The notes beneath the pieces were generated by a model. The model was not told the origin of the DNA, did no database searches, and saw only the letters and a list, made by a program, of their open reading frames with translations. DNA of 64,000 nt from Mycobacterium sp. BK086 (GTDB lineage Bacteria; Actinomycetota; Actinomycetes; Mycobacteriales; Mycobacteriaceae). The stretch spans positions 124,001-188,000 of the forward strand of contig SNWL01000009.1 of NCBI GenBank assembly GCA_004362315.1, in the 5' to 3' direction. This document shows, one piece after another, positions 1 to 7,971 of this stretch. The position numbers and the translations under genes were made by a program. Position 1 is the stretch's first letter. Every line of letters starts with the position of its first letter.

Positions 1-163
1 CGCCGAGCAAGCGGAACACCAGCGGCACCGCGACCTCGGGGATGTCGGCCAGCATGTCCGCCCAGCCCAATTCCATCAATGCCGCGTCGAGAGCTGGGCC
101 GGACGAGGACAGCATGGTCTTGCGCAGGCCGCTCTCGAGAAGTTCAACGGATTCGGGATCCAC
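1..163 (-). CDS. Acyl-CoA dehydrogenase family protein, N-terminal part (runs off the window)
   Basis: Only the first 54 residues are visible. They read from a GTG start (codon at 161-163) preceded by a clear GGAAGGAG ribosome site. The text VDPESVELLESGLRKTM followed by ALDAALMELGW resembles the N-terminal helices of the shorter, FAD-poor subunit found beside full acyl-CoA dehydrogenases in actinobacteria. It lies 2 nt after the stop of the full-length dehydrogenase at 166-1290 and is the last visible gene of the leftward operon. In such pairs (known for FadE26/27 and FadE28/29 of M. tuberculosis) the two subunits form an alpha2beta2 enzyme. I infer the same here. The catalytic half is outside the window, so family membership rests on the N-terminus and context. 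Confidence 0.7.
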   Translation of the reverse strand, partial: MDPESVELLESGLRKTMLSSSGPALDAALMELGWADMLADIPEVAVPLVFRLLG

Positions 164-165
164 GA

Positions 166-1290
166 TCACTCCTTCCCAAGATCAAGCAGGCGCCGGGCGA
201 TGATGTTGCGCTGTACCTCGGCGGTGCCGCCGTAGATGGTCGCCGCGCGCGAGTACAGGTATTCGGTGCGCCATTCGGTGTCCTCGAGCTCGATCGAGCC
301 GGGCAACAGGTCGTGCACGGTGTCGTAGAGCCGCTGTTCGGCGCCCGCCAGCAGCACCTTGTCGATCGAGGTGTCGGGACCCAGCTTCTCCCCGTCGGCC
401 AATCGATGCTGCGTCGCCCGCGACCGGCAGCGCAGTGTGTGCAGCGCGAGAAATGCCTCACCCATATCGCCGTCCACACCCTCACCCTGGGCGGAGACTT
501 CACGCACGAGCGCGTCGAATCGTGAGTACAGGTAAGCGATTCGCTGCCAGAAACATGTCGAACGCTCGTAGGGCAGCAGGTCCATCGCCAGCCGCCAGCC
601 GTCGCCGGGCCGGCCGAGCATCCGGCTGGCGTCGACGGCGACATTGTCGAAGTACACCTCGCAGAACTCGTCGACGCCGTGCATGGTGTGCAGCGGCCGG
701 ATCGTGATGCCCGGGGTATCGGTGTCGACGAAGAACGCGGTAATCGCCTGATGGTTGGGAGTGTCCGCGTCGCCGGTGCGGGTCAGCAGGATGCACCTGT
801 GCGAAAACTGCGCGAAGCTGGTCCACACCTTCTGGCCGTTTACGATCCACTGATCACCCTGCTGGACGGCGCGCGTGGTCAGGGACGCCAGGTCGCTGCC
901 CGAGCCCGGCTCGGAAAACCCTTGGCACCACTGCTCTTCGCCCGACAGCATCTTCGGCAGCATCTCGGCGGCCAATTCCGGTGTGGCGTAGTCGATCATC
1001 GTGGGGGCCAGCACTTCGATCATCGAGTACGGACCGGGCTCGGCAAGCCGCCGTCCGACGATCTCCTCGCCGACGATGGCCCGCAACATATCTGGGCCGC
1101 CAAGACCACCGGCGCTCTCGGGCCAGCCGTAGCGACCCCAGCCGCCGTCGTACAGCGCCCGCATGACCCGCGCGAACTGCCGCATGTGGCCGCCCAACGA
1201 GTGGTCGTCGGGTGGCGTGAGGTCATTCTCGTCGAGCCACGCCCGCAGCGCCGTCCGAAAGGCGGCCGGGTCGTGCAGATCGTCGGTCAT
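166..1290 (-). CDS. Acyl-CoA dehydrogenase (FadE family)
   Basis: 374 residues, the normal family length. The family oxidises acyl-CoA to trans-2-enoyl-CoA with FAD. Visible signatures are the nucleotide-binding stretch GFSEPGSGSDLASL, the beta-domain VNGQKVWTS, and the C-terminal YGGTAEVQRNIIARR, which holds the usual Gly-Thr-x-Glu of the FAD/active-site loop. I chose the ATG at 1288-1290 because it overlaps the preceding stop by 4 nt (ATGA) and begins the typical N-terminal helix. The frame stays open further upstream but the extra residues are antisense-like arginine and histidine text. It lies between a SnoaL-like gene and a second dehydrogenase subunit, suggesting a two-subunit enzyme acting on a bulky CoA ester. 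The exact substrate is unknown. Confidence 0.92.
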   Translation of the reverse strand: MTDDLHDPAAFRTALRAWLDENDLTPPDDHSLGGHMRQFARVMRALYDGGWGRYGWPESAGGLGGPDMLRAIVGEEIVGRRLAEPGPYSMIEVLAPTMIDYATPELAAEMLPKMLSGEEQWCQGFSEPGSGSDLASLTTRAVQQGDQWIVNGQKVWTSFAQFSHRCILLTRTGDADTPNHQAITAFFVDTDTPGITIRPLHTMHGVDEFCEVYFDNVAVDASRMLGRPGDGWRLAMDLLPYERSTCFWQRIAYLYSRFDALVREVSAQGEGVDGDMGEAFLALHTLRCRSRATQHRLADGEKLGPDTSIDKVLLAGAEQRLYDTVHDLLPGSIELEDTEWRTEYLYSRAATIYGGTAEVQRNIIARRLLDLGKE

Positions 1291-1721
1291 CCGCCAGCCG
1301 GCCGGCCGATGGCATGCGGACGGCCCGAATCGTGCACACCGGTGCGCCGAATGAACGTCATCGCACGGGTATTCAGCCGCCAGCCCTTGTCGGTGCGGAG
1401 GTAGGTGTCGCGGTAGTAGCCGATCCGCATGTCGTGGGCGGAGTGCTCGATGAAGCACAGCGGCTGGGTTCCGGTGGCCTTGTCCTGGTCGTTCTCGTCG
1501 AATTCGACCAGCGACTCGCCGGTCATGAACAACCCCTTGGGTGCGGCGTCGACGAGCTCGGGAAACCGCCCCAGCGAGTATGTTTCGCCGAAGGCGCTGT
1601 AGGTGCCGTCCTCGGTGAAGACCTTGACCAGATTCTCGACGTCGAGCTGGGTGATGGTCACCGCATAGCGGGCCAACAACTGCTGGATCTCGACGATGTC
1701 GTCAGTCCGTCTTGTGGACAT
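1287..1721 (-). CDS. SnoaL-like / NTF2-fold protein
   Basis: 144 residues. The start MSTRRTDDIVEIQQLLARYA, the middle VKVFTEDGTYSAFG and the C-terminal GYYRDTYLRTDKGWRLNTRAM follow the cone-shaped alpha+beta SnoaL/NTF2 pattern (helix with QLLARYA, aspartate-rich strand, WRI/L strand near the end). The family includes hydratases, isomerases, dehydratases and many proteins of unknown role, and mycobacterial lipid operons often carry one. It overlaps the amidohydrolase gene by 20 nt at its start and the dehydrogenase start by 4 nt, so all three are probably co-translated. A role in hydration or isomerisation of a ring or side-chain intermediate is an inference from context only. Confidence 0.85.
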   Translation of the reverse strand: MSTRRTDDIVEIQQLLARYAVTITQLDVENLVKVFTEDGTYSAFGETYSLGRFPELVDAAPKGLFMTGESLVEFDENDQDKATGTQPLCFIEHSAHDMRIGYYRDTYLRTDKGWRLNTRAMTFIRRTGVHDSGRPHAIGRPAGG

Positions 1722-2919
1722 AGACTTTCCCGCCTTTCATGACGAATCGAACGTCCTGGGTCACGGTGATGTCAGACAACGGATCACCGGGCACGGCGAT
1801 GATATCGGCCAGTAAACCTTCGGCGATCCGGCCCCGGTCGGTGGCGTTGATCAAGTCGGCGCCGACGACCGTCGCTGCCCTCAGCACCGCTGCCGGTGGC
1901 ATTCCCCATTCCACCAGGGTGACCAGCTCGTCGGCATTCTTCCCGTGCGGGATGGCGGGCGCATCGGTGCCGACCGCGATCTTCACCCCGGCTTCGTAGG
2001 CGGCCTTGATCGACGTCTCTGCCTTCGGGAACATCTCGGCTGCCTTGTCCTGCAACACCTTAGGTGCGTGCGAGACGTCCATGGCCTGGGCCAGGCGGCG
2101 GGTGGTCACCAGGAAGCGGTCGTTGTCGACCAGCATCTGGATCGCCTCGTCGTCCATCAGGAAGCCATGTTCGATGCAGTCGATCCCGCACGCCACCGCA
2201 TGTTTGACGGCTTCCGCGCCATGGGTGTGTGCGGCCACTCGCAATCCGCGCCGGTGCGCCTCGTCGACGATGACACGTAGCTCTTCGTCCGAATAGTGTT
2301 GCGCGCCTGCTTCACCGGTCAGCGACATGACACCGCCGGAGCAGCACACCTTGATCAGCTGCGCGCCGTGCTTGATCTGGTAGCGCACCGCCTTGCGGAT
2401 CTCGTCGACCCCGTTGGCGATACCCTCCTCGATGGTCAGCTCCAGCACGCCGGGCATGAACGCGGCGAACATCGTGGGGTCCAGGTGGCCGCCGGTCGGG
2501 GTGATGGCGTGGCCGGCCGGGATGATCCGCGGGCCTTCGATCCAGCCCTTGTCGATCGCCTTGCCCAGTGCGACATCGAGCAGATAGCCGCCGGTTTTCA
2601 CGAACAGACCGAGGTTGCGCACCGTGGTGAAACCGGCGCGCAGCGTGCGGCGGGCATTGCCCACCGCACGCAGAACCCGGGTCGGCGGATCGTCCTGAAC
2701 CTGGGAAAGGCCGGGGTTTTCACCCCGGCCACCCATGAGGAGGTTGACCTCCATGTCCATCAGGCCCGGCAGCAGGATCGCATCGCCGAGGTCGACGATC
2801 TCGCCTTCGGGTTCGCCACCGACACCGACGATAAGCTCGCCGTCCACCTTCACGATGCCGGGGCGGACAATCTCGCCCGCGTCGACGTCGACGTACCCGG
2901 CAGCCTTCAGGGTTAGCAC
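1702..2919 (-). CDS. Amidohydrolase-family protein lacking the first two metal-binding histidines
   Basis: 405 residues from a GTG start (2917-2919), 2 nt after the preceding stop. The overall plan matches imidazolonepropionase/prolidase-like amidohydrolases: a small N-terminal beta-sandwich, a TIM barrel, VAAHTHGAEAVKHAVACG with later metal ligands, IEHGF, VGTDAPAIPHG with the barrel-end aspartate, and the C-terminal GRIAEGLLADIIAVPGDPL. In the family the first barrel strand carries His-x-His after PGLxD. Here it reads PGLMDMEVNLLMG, so the two histidines are Glu57 and Asn59. I checked the codons. The protein may have a different metal site, or may be a non-hydrolytic relative. It is cotranscribed with a Rieske oxygenase and acyl-CoA dehydrogenases. 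Confidence 0.88.
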   Translation of the reverse strand: MLTLKAAGYVDVDAGEIVRPGIVKVDGELIVGVGGEPEGEIVDLGDAILLPGLMDMEVNLLMGGRGENPGLSQVQDDPPTRVLRAVGNARRTLRAGFTTVRNLGLFVKTGGYLLDVALGKAIDKGWIEGPRIIPAGHAITPTGGHLDPTMFAAFMPGVLELTIEEGIANGVDEIRKAVRYQIKHGAQLIKVCCSGGVMSLTGEAGAQHYSDEELRVIVDEAHRRGLRVAAHTHGAEAVKHAVACGIDCIEHGFLMDDEAIQMLVDNDRFLVTTRRLAQAMDVSHAPKVLQDKAAEMFPKAETSIKAAYEAGVKIAVGTDAPAIPHGKNADELVTLVEWGMPPAAVLRAATVVGADLINATDRGRIAEGLLADIIAVPGDPLSDITVTQDVRFVMKGGKVYVHKTD

Positions 2920-2921
2920 GC

Positions 2922-3251
2922 TCAGACCACCGGCTCCTTGATCAATCCGATATATGCGGCACCACTGTCGAGCACACGGGGCTGCTTCCACACCTCGATC
3001 GGAAAGCTCACCTGGACGATCGACTGTCCTAGATGTACCAGAGCCTTGGCGTCTTCGGGCATGCCTTTGAGCGGGAAGCGGGCGTCGACGTACACCATGA
3101 TGTCTTCCAGCCGTTCCATACCGGCGTCGTACAGCTCCTGCATCTCCTCCATGGACGAGCTCAGGCGCTTCTGGTAGCGCTCTTCCTCGGTCGGCAGGCA
3201 CCAGTCGGCGAAGCGCTCCAGGTCGGCGAATTCCTCTGGCAGCTTAGACAT
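2922..3251 (-). CDS. Conserved small protein of unknown function
   Basis: 109 residues, start ATG at 3249-3251, overlapping the end of the oxygenase gene by 8 nt, with 2 nt to the next gene. The sequence is acidic and largely helical in its first two thirds (EEFADLERFADWCLPTEEE, then SSSMEEMQELYDAGMERLEDIM), followed by a strand-rich tail ending GLIKEPVV. No signal peptide, membrane segment or metal motif is visible. I do not recognise the family. Its fixed place directly after a Rieske oxygenase large subunit, with overlapping reading frames, suggests an accessory or small partner of that oxygenase. It is shorter than, and not obviously like, the usual beta subunits of ring-hydroxylating dioxygenases. 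Confidence 0.8.
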   Translation of the reverse strand: MSKLPEEFADLERFADWCLPTEEERYQKRLSSSMEEMQELYDAGMERLEDIMVYVDARFPLKGMPEDAKALVHLGQSIVQVSFPIEVWKQPRVLDSGAAYIGLIKEPVV

Positions 3252-4587
3252 TTGCAGGATCCTTTTCTTCAGCCTTGGCGCCCAGCGCAGCGGCTGACCC
3301 GTTTCCGTTCCCGTTGGCCAATGACTCCTTGTACCTGTCCACGTACTTGTGCGCGGTGTGGTGCAGGTGGCGCAACAGGATCTCCTGGTCGCACAGCGGG
3401 AAGTCGAGCACAGCCCGGGTGCCGATCTGGGTCTGCGTGGCCTCCAGCGTGTTGGCGTCCTGGAATGCGTACTCCTTGAACGTCACCGCGGCCAATTCCT
3501 GGGACAGCCGCTCGCGCAGGTTCTTCGGCGGCACGAAGTACAGGTCGGCCTCGAAGATGTGCTTGTCCACCGCGGTGGGCCAGTAGTTGTACGTCAGATA
3601 CCAGCCGGGCGCCCAGAACAGAAGCGTGAAGTTGGGGAAGAACTCGAACGAGTCCTGGCCCCATGTCGCGTGCCGGCCGGGGTTGATCGCGGGTGGCAGC
3701 TCGTCGGGCAGGATGCCCTTGATATCGGGGCGATCCCACGGGCCGAACAGGCCGCTGTGCAGGATCCGCTCGATCGGCTTGACCATCTTCAGATCCTTGG
3801 GCGGGCTCATGCCGCCCCAGGACGAGATCATCGAGTGATCGCCCTTGATGTCGTAGTGCAGAGCCTCGAAGCCGAACTTGGCCAGCTTCTCGGCCTCCTC
3901 TTTTTCCGCCTGCTTCATGTGCAGAATCGGCGCGTGGTAGAACTCGACGAAGGCGTCGATGAACAGCTTCCAGTTCGCTCCGACCTCTGAGCGGTAGCTG
4001 TAGTGCTCGGTCATCTCGTGGAACGGATAGCCCTTCAGGCCCTCGGCGAATTCGCCCAAGTACTCCTCGAGCGAGACCGCGCTGTCGTCGAAGTTGACGA
4101 AGATGAAGCCTTCCCACACCTCACACCGCACCGGCTTGAGCGGGTAGTCGGCCTTGTCGACGTCGAAGAACTCCTGCTCCTGCTGGATGAAGGTCAGGTC
4201 ACCCTGCAGCGAGTAGCGCCAGGCGTGGTACTTGCAGACGAACTGCCGGCAGCTGCCCGAAACCTCTTCGCCGGGATAGTCGTTCCACACCAGCTTGTTT
4301 CCGCGATGACGGCACAAGTTGTAGAACGCGCGGATCTGCTCACCGTCGTTGACGATGATGATCGACGTGCCCGGGCCGACCGACGGCAGCTCACGGGTGA
4401 TGTAGTTGCCCTTCTTCGGAACCAACTCCACTCGGCCCATCTGCAGCCAAGTCTTTCGGAAGATGGCCTGCTGCTCCAGCTTCCAGTGCTCGGGGTCGAT
4501 CGAGTCCTCGTAGTTGACCGGAGCGGTGCCGAGTTCGGGCCAGTTCTCTGTCCAGCTACCGACATCCGGCTTCTTGAAAAATGCCAC
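3244..4587 (-). CDS. Rieske non-heme iron oxygenase, large (alpha) subunit
   Basis: 447 residues, normal for the family. The N-terminal Rieske domain shows Cys92-x-His94 (YNLCRHRGN) and Cys118-x2-His121 (FVCKYHAWRY), which bind the [2Fe-2S] cluster. The catalytic domain has the mononuclear iron stretch around 211-223 (DAFVEFYHAPILH) with His218 and His223 as likely ligands and Asp211 as the probable electron bridge; a later acidic ligand is not assigned. Such enzymes insert oxygen into aromatic, steroid or alkyl substrates using electrons from a ferredoxin and reductase. It is cotranscribed with a CMD-family gene 4 nt upstream and a small unknown gene 8 nt overlapping. No dedicated reductase is adjacent; the substrate is unknown. 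Confidence 0.93.
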   Translation of the reverse strand: MAFFKKPDVGSWTENWPELGTAPVNYEDSIDPEHWKLEQQAIFRKTWLQMGRVELVPKKGNYITRELPSVGPGTSIIIVNDGEQIRAFYNLCRHRGNKLVWNDYPGEEVSGSCRQFVCKYHAWRYSLQGDLTFIQQEQEFFDVDKADYPLKPVRCEVWEGFIFVNFDDSAVSLEEYLGEFAEGLKGYPFHEMTEHYSYRSEVGANWKLFIDAFVEFYHAPILHMKQAEKEEAEKLAKFGFEALHYDIKGDHSMISSWGGMSPPKDLKMVKPIERILHSGLFGPWDRPDIKGILPDELPPAINPGRHATWGQDSFEFFPNFTLLFWAPGWYLTYNYWPTAVDKHIFEADLYFVPPKNLRERLSQELAAVTFKEYAFQDANTLEATQTQIGTRAVLDFPLCDQEILLRHLHHTAHKYVDRYKESLANGNGNGSAAALGAKAEEKDPANV

Positions 4588-4591
4588 GTAC

Positions 4592-5122
4592 TTACCTTTC
4601 GTTCTCGAGCTGTACGCCGAAAGTGTTGAACGCCATGGCCAACATGCCGTAGGCGCCGACGGTGAAGACGAAATCCATGCGCTGACGCTCGCCGAGATGC
4701 TCGCCGAGCGCTGCCCAGGTTTCGTCGGTGAGATTCGACTGGGTTTCGAGCTCGTCGGTGGCCTTGACCACCAGCCGGTCGAGCTCGTCGTTGGCTCCGC
4801 CGCCCCGGATGGCGTCGACGTCGGCGTCGGTCAGTCCCTCCGCCTTGGCCATCTCGACATGATGCGCCCACTCGTAGGCGCAGTTCCGCCGATGCGCGAC
4901 CCGCAATACCGCCACCTCGCGCAGCCGGGCCGGAAGCGTCGAGCGGAACAGCAGGTACACGTTGAAGCCGAGATAGGCCTTGGTGAGGTCCGGATGCCGG
5001 ACGAGCGTGGACAGCGCCGTGCCTGCGCCCTCGGGGTTCTGCCGGTCGCGCGGCAGCATGCCCTTCAGAGCCTGCTGCACGTCGTCGTCCCACTGTTCCG
5101 CAGGTAGCGGCGTCAGGCGCAC
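4592..5122 (-). CDS. Carboxymuconolactone decarboxylase (AhpD/CMD) family protein
   Basis: 176 residues from GTG at 5120-5122, chosen because GAGAGGAGG lies a few bases upstream and upstream in-frame codons run into the operator region. Family features: a helical bundle with LREVAVLRVAHRRNCAYEWAHHVEMAKAEGL near 80-110, holding the Glu, Cys and His of the CMD core. Many members have CxxC; here only one Cys is present (CAYEW), so an AhpD-type disulfide peroxidase activity is unlikely. It is the first gene of the leftward oxygenase operon and sits just downstream of a strong palindromic operator (5144-5158). Mycobacterial steroid and aromatic clusters often contain such CMD proteins, whose exact reactions are unsettled. 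Confidence 0.87.
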   Translation of the reverse strand: MRLTPLPAEQWDDDVQQALKGMLPRDRQNPEGAGTALSTLVRHPDLTKAYLGFNVYLLFRSTLPARLREVAVLRVAHRRNCAYEWAHHVEMAKAEGLTDADVDAIRGGGANDELDRLVVKATDELETQSNLTDETWAALGEHLGERQRMDFVFTVGAYGMLAMAFNTFGVQLENER

Positions 5123-5141
5123 CGGTAGCCTCCTCTCAAGG

Positions 5142-5160
5142 TGGAGAATCTCATTCTCAT
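5142..5160. promoter_or_regulatory. Palindromic operator candidate GAGAA-N5-TTCTC (site 1)
   Basis: TGGAGAATCTCATTCTCAT contains perfect 5-bp arms GAGAA (5144-5148) and TTCTC (5154-5158) with a 5-nt spacer. It lies 20-40 nt upstream of the GTG start of the CMD-family gene, in its promoter or leader. A separate perfect 10-bp palindrome, TATCCGGATA, follows at 5160-5169. The same motif recurs at 5312, 25025, 35990, 36158 and 56268, which is why I call it an operator. The cognate regulator is unknown. Confidence 0.65.
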
Positions 5161-5301
5161 ATCCGGATAACAGATTTCCACGATCTTGCCGGAAGGTCAA
5201 TCCCCGCACGTGAGCAGGGCGGAAAAACCGAGGTCGGGTGGGCGTGTCCGGGTGCCAGCCTACGGCCGGGACGCACCGGTAAGACGATTACCGGATGTTG
5301 A

Positions 5302-5330
5302 TTCTCGCGGAATGAGAAGCTAGTTTTCAT
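5302..5330. promoter_or_regulatory. Operator candidate, three alternating half-sites (site 2)
   Basis: ATGAGAAGCTAGTTTTCAT (5312-5330) is GAGAA-N5-TTTTC with one mismatch from the shared palindrome. Immediately upstream TTCTC (5302-5306) is spaced 7 nt from the same GAGAA. The block lies 29-57 nt before the GTG start of the amidohydrolase at 5359, so it probably covers that promoter. With site 1 it would allow one regulator to control both divergent operons. Confidence 0.6.
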
Positions 5331-5358
5331 TAGAGAGGGCCCGACGGAAGGAACCGCA

Positions 5359-6654
5359 GTGCGCAAAGAGGACATGATCCTGATCAGCGTGGACGACCAC
5401 ATTGTCGAGCCGCCCGACATGTTCAAGAACCATCTGCCGAAGAAGTACGCCGACGACGCGCCCCGGCTGGTGCACAACCCCGACGGCTCGGACATGTGGC
5501 GCTTCCGCGACATCACGATCCCCAACGTCGCCCTCAACGCGGTGGCCGGCCGGCCCAAGGAGGAGTACGGCCTGGAGCCCCAGGGTCTCGATGAAATCCG
5601 GCCCGGTTGCTACAACGTCGACGAGCGGGTCAAGGACATGAACGCCGGCGGCATCCTCGGCTCGATGTGCTTCCCGTCGTTCCCCGGTTTCGCGGGCCGG
5701 CTGTTCGCGACCGAGGATCCGGAGTTCTCGCTGGCGCTGGTGCAGGCCTACAACGACTGGCATGTCGAGGAGTGGTGCGGCGCCTATCCGGCCCGGTTCA
5801 TCCCGATGACCTTGCCGGTGATCTGGGACCCGGTGGCCTGTGCCGCCGAGATCCGACGCAACGCCGCCCGCGGCGTGCACTCGCTGACGTTCAGCGAGAA
5901 CCCGGCAGCCATGGGCTATCCGAGCTTCCACGACTTCGACCACTGGAAGCCGATGTGGGACGCCCTGGTGGATACCGACACCGTGCTCAACGTGCACATC
6001 GGGTCCTCGGGCCGCCTCGCCATCACCGCGCCGGATGCGCCGATGGACGTGATGATCACGCTGCAGCCGATGAACATCGTGCAGGCCGCCGCCGATCTGT
6101 TGTGGTCGCGCCCGATCAAGGAATACCCCGATTTGAAGATCGCCCTGAGTGAGGGCGGCACCGGCTGGATTCCGTACTTCCTGGAGCGCGCCGACCGCAC
6201 CTTCGAGATGCACTCGACCTGGACCGGGCAGGACTTCAAGGGCAAGAAGCCCTCCGAGGTGTTCCGCGACCACTTCCTGACCTGCTTCATCTCCGATCAC
6301 GTTGGCGTGCAACTACGTAACGACGTCGGCATCGACAACATCTGCTGGGAAGCCGACTACCCGCACTCGGATTCGATGTGGCCCGGCGCGCCTGAGCAGC
6401 TCGACGAGGTGCTGCGTGAACACAACGTGCCCGACGACGACATCAACAAGATGACCTACGAGAACGCGATGCGCTGGTACCACTGGGACCCCTTCACCCA
6501 CATCTCGAAGGAACAGGCCACCATCGGCGCGCTGCGTAAGGCCGCCGAAGGGCACGACGTCTCGATCCAGGCACTGTCGAAGAAGGAGAAGACGGGCGCC
6601 AACTTCGCCGATTTCGCGGCGAATGCCAAAGAGATGAGTGGCAACACGGACTGA
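5359..6654 (+). CDS. Amidohydrolase-2 family metal-dependent hydrolase
   Basis: 431 residues from GTG at 5359, with GGAAGGA 8 nt upstream. The N-terminus LISVDDHIVEPPDMF carries the Asp/His pattern of the amidohydrolase-2 (ACMSD-like) TIM-barrel family. Later landmarks are a barrel strand with NVHIGSSG (about residue 210), LSEGGTGWIPYFLERADR and ICWEADYPHSDSMWP with the late aspartate and histidine. Families of this type do C-C or C-N bond hydrolysis or decarboxylation. Mycobacterial lipid clusters contain many, mostly uncharacterised, and two more occur here at 22711-24969. It is the first gene of the rightward acyl-CoA operon, behind operator site 2. The precise reaction is not predictable from sequence. 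Confidence 0.9.
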   Translation: MRKEDMILISVDDHIVEPPDMFKNHLPKKYADDAPRLVHNPDGSDMWRFRDITIPNVALNAVAGRPKEEYGLEPQGLDEIRPGCYNVDERVKDMNAGGILGSMCFPSFPGFAGRLFATEDPEFSLALVQAYNDWHVEEWCGAYPARFIPMTLPVIWDPVACAAEIRRNAARGVHSLTFSENPAAMGYPSFHDFDHWKPMWDALVDTDTVLNVHIGSSGRLAITAPDAPMDVMITLQPMNIVQAAADLLWSRPIKEYPDLKIALSEGGTGWIPYFLERADRTFEMHSTWTGQDFKGKKPSEVFRDHFLTCFISDHVGVQLRNDVGIDNICWEADYPHSDSMWPGAPEQLDEVLREHNVPDDDINKMTYENAMRWYHWDPFTHISKEQATIGALRKAAEGHDVSIQALSKKEKTGANFADFAANAKEMSGNTD

Positions 6655-6673
6655 CCGGGTCCGCGGAACGACG

Positions 6674-6707
6674 GCGCCGGTGCGCACAACGTTGATCGCA
6701 CCGGCGC
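6674..6707 (+). other. Strong intergenic stem-loop between amidohydrolase and fadE genes
   Basis: GCGCCGGTGCG (6674-6684) and CGCACCGGCGC (6697-6707) are perfect 11-bp complements with a 12-nt loop. No T tract follows, so a classical intrinsic terminator is not indicated. It may be a partial terminator, a processing or stability element between operon genes, or it may insulate the downstream fadE. Confidence 0.6.
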
Positions 6708-6746
6708 GCTCGGCTGCGTGCCGATTGGGAGTAGAGGAGTGTGGGT

Positions 6747-7937
6747 GTGTCTTCAGGTATGAGCTTTGAGCTGACCGAAGATCAGGAACTGATCCGAAAG
6801 TCGGTGCGCGAGCTGGCATCACGCTTCGATGACCAGTACTGGATGGAGAAGGACCAGGCGCACGAATTCCCCCAGGAGTTCTACGACACCATTGCCAAGG
6901 GCGGCTGGCTCGGCATGACCATCCCGGAGGAGTACGGCGGCCACGGCTTGGGCATCACCGAGGCGACGATCCTGGCCGAGGAGGTCGCGCGATCCGGCGG
7001 TGCCATGAACGCCGCGAGCTCCATCCACATGTCGATCTTCGGGATGCAGCCGGTTGTCGTGTTCGGCTCCGAGGAGATGAAGGCCGCGACATTGCCCCGG
7101 ATCGTCAACGGCGACCTGCATGTCTGCTTCGGTGTCACCGAACCCGGTGCGGGACTGGATACTTCGCGCATCACGACGTTCGCAAAACGTGATGGCGACC
7201 ATTACGTCGTCAACGGCCGCAAGGTGTGGATTTCCAAGGCGCTGGAATCCGAGAAGATCCTGCTGCTCACGCGGACCGAGAGCCGCGAGGACGTGGAAAA
7301 GCGGGGAGGCAAGCCGACAGAAGGTCTCTCGCTGTTCCTCACCGACATCGACCGCGACCACGTCGACATCCGGCCCATCAAGAAAATGGGGCGCAACGCC
7401 GTCAGCTCCAACGAGGTCTTCATCGACGATCTGCGGATCCCGGTGTCCGACCGGATCGGCGAAGAGGGCAAGGGGTTCTCCTACATCCTGCACGGGCTGA
7501 ACCCCGAGCGGATGCTGATCGCCGCGGAAGCGCTGGGCATCGGGCGGGTGGCACTGGACCGGGCGGTGAAATACGCCAATGAGCGCATCGTGTTCGACCG
7601 GCCGATCGGGATGAACCAGGGCATCCAGTTCCCGCTGGCGGACTCACTGGCGCGCCTGGATGCCGCCGAGCTGATCCTGCGCAAGGCGACCTGGCTCTAC
7701 GACAACGGCAAGTCCTGCGGCCGGGAAGCGAATATGGCCAAGTACCTGTGCGCGGACGCAGGGTTCGGGGCGGCCGATCGCGCGTTGCAGACCCACGGCG
7801 GCATGGGCTATTCCGAGGAGTACAACATCTCGCGGTTCTTCCGGGAATCGCGCCTGATGAAGATCGCACCCGTCAGCCAGGAGATGATCCTGAACTTCCT
7901 CAGCGCCAACGTTCTCGGCCTGCCCAAGAGCTATTAG
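6747..7937 (+). CDS. Acyl-CoA dehydrogenase (FadE family)
   Basis: 396 residues. I prefer GTG at 6747 because AGGAG (6735-6739) is 7 nt upstream; GTG 6741 and ATG 6759 are alternatives. Signatures: IPEEYGGHGLG, GVTEPGAGLDTSRI (FAD/substrate loop), VVNGRKVWISKA, and the RALQTHGGMGYSEEYNISRFFRE helix. The C-terminal loop that normally reads GTSE is here APVSQEM, so the usual catalytic glutamate context is altered although a Glu is present. It acts in beta-oxidation type dehydrogenation with FAD, passing electrons to ETF. It follows an amidohydrolase gene and a strong stem-loop and precedes a CoA-transferase gene, so it probably works on a CoA ester made by the latter. Confidence 0.92.
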   Translation: MSSGMSFELTEDQELIRKSVRELASRFDDQYWMEKDQAHEFPQEFYDTIAKGGWLGMTIPEEYGGHGLGITEATILAEEVARSGGAMNAASSIHMSIFGMQPVVVFGSEEMKAATLPRIVNGDLHVCFGVTEPGAGLDTSRITTFAKRDGDHYVVNGRKVWISKALESEKILLLTRTESREDVEKRGGKPTEGLSLFLTDIDRDHVDIRPIKKMGRNAVSSNEVFIDDLRIPVSDRIGEEGKGFSYILHGLNPERMLIAAEALGIGRVALDRAVKYANERIVFDRPIGMNQGIQFPLADSLARLDAAELILRKATWLYDNGKSCGREANMAKYLCADAGFGAADRALQTHGGMGYSEEYNISRFFRESRLMKIAPVSQEMILNFLSANVLGLPKSY

Positions 7938-7959
7938 TGGCCAGTATCTGCGCCGACCG

Positions 7960-7965
7960 TATGGT
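7960..7965 (+). promoter_or_regulatory. -10-like TATGGT for a leaderless start
   Basis: TATGGT is followed by 6 nt and the ATG at 7972. No Shine-Dalgarno sequence precedes that ATG. The same TATGGT-N6-start layout occurs at 63826. Mycobacteria commonly use leaderless mRNAs with such spacing, so an internal promoter inside the operon is plausible. Confidence 0.45.
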
Positions 7966-7971
7966 GATCTG

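Noticed and set aside
5123..5358. KstR- or KstR2-type operators at the oxygenase and amidohydrolase promoters
   Set aside because: I looked for TnnAACnnGTTnnA and AnCAAGnnCTTGnT patterns by eye and saw none in this gap or the other divergent gaps. The repeated motif here is different.
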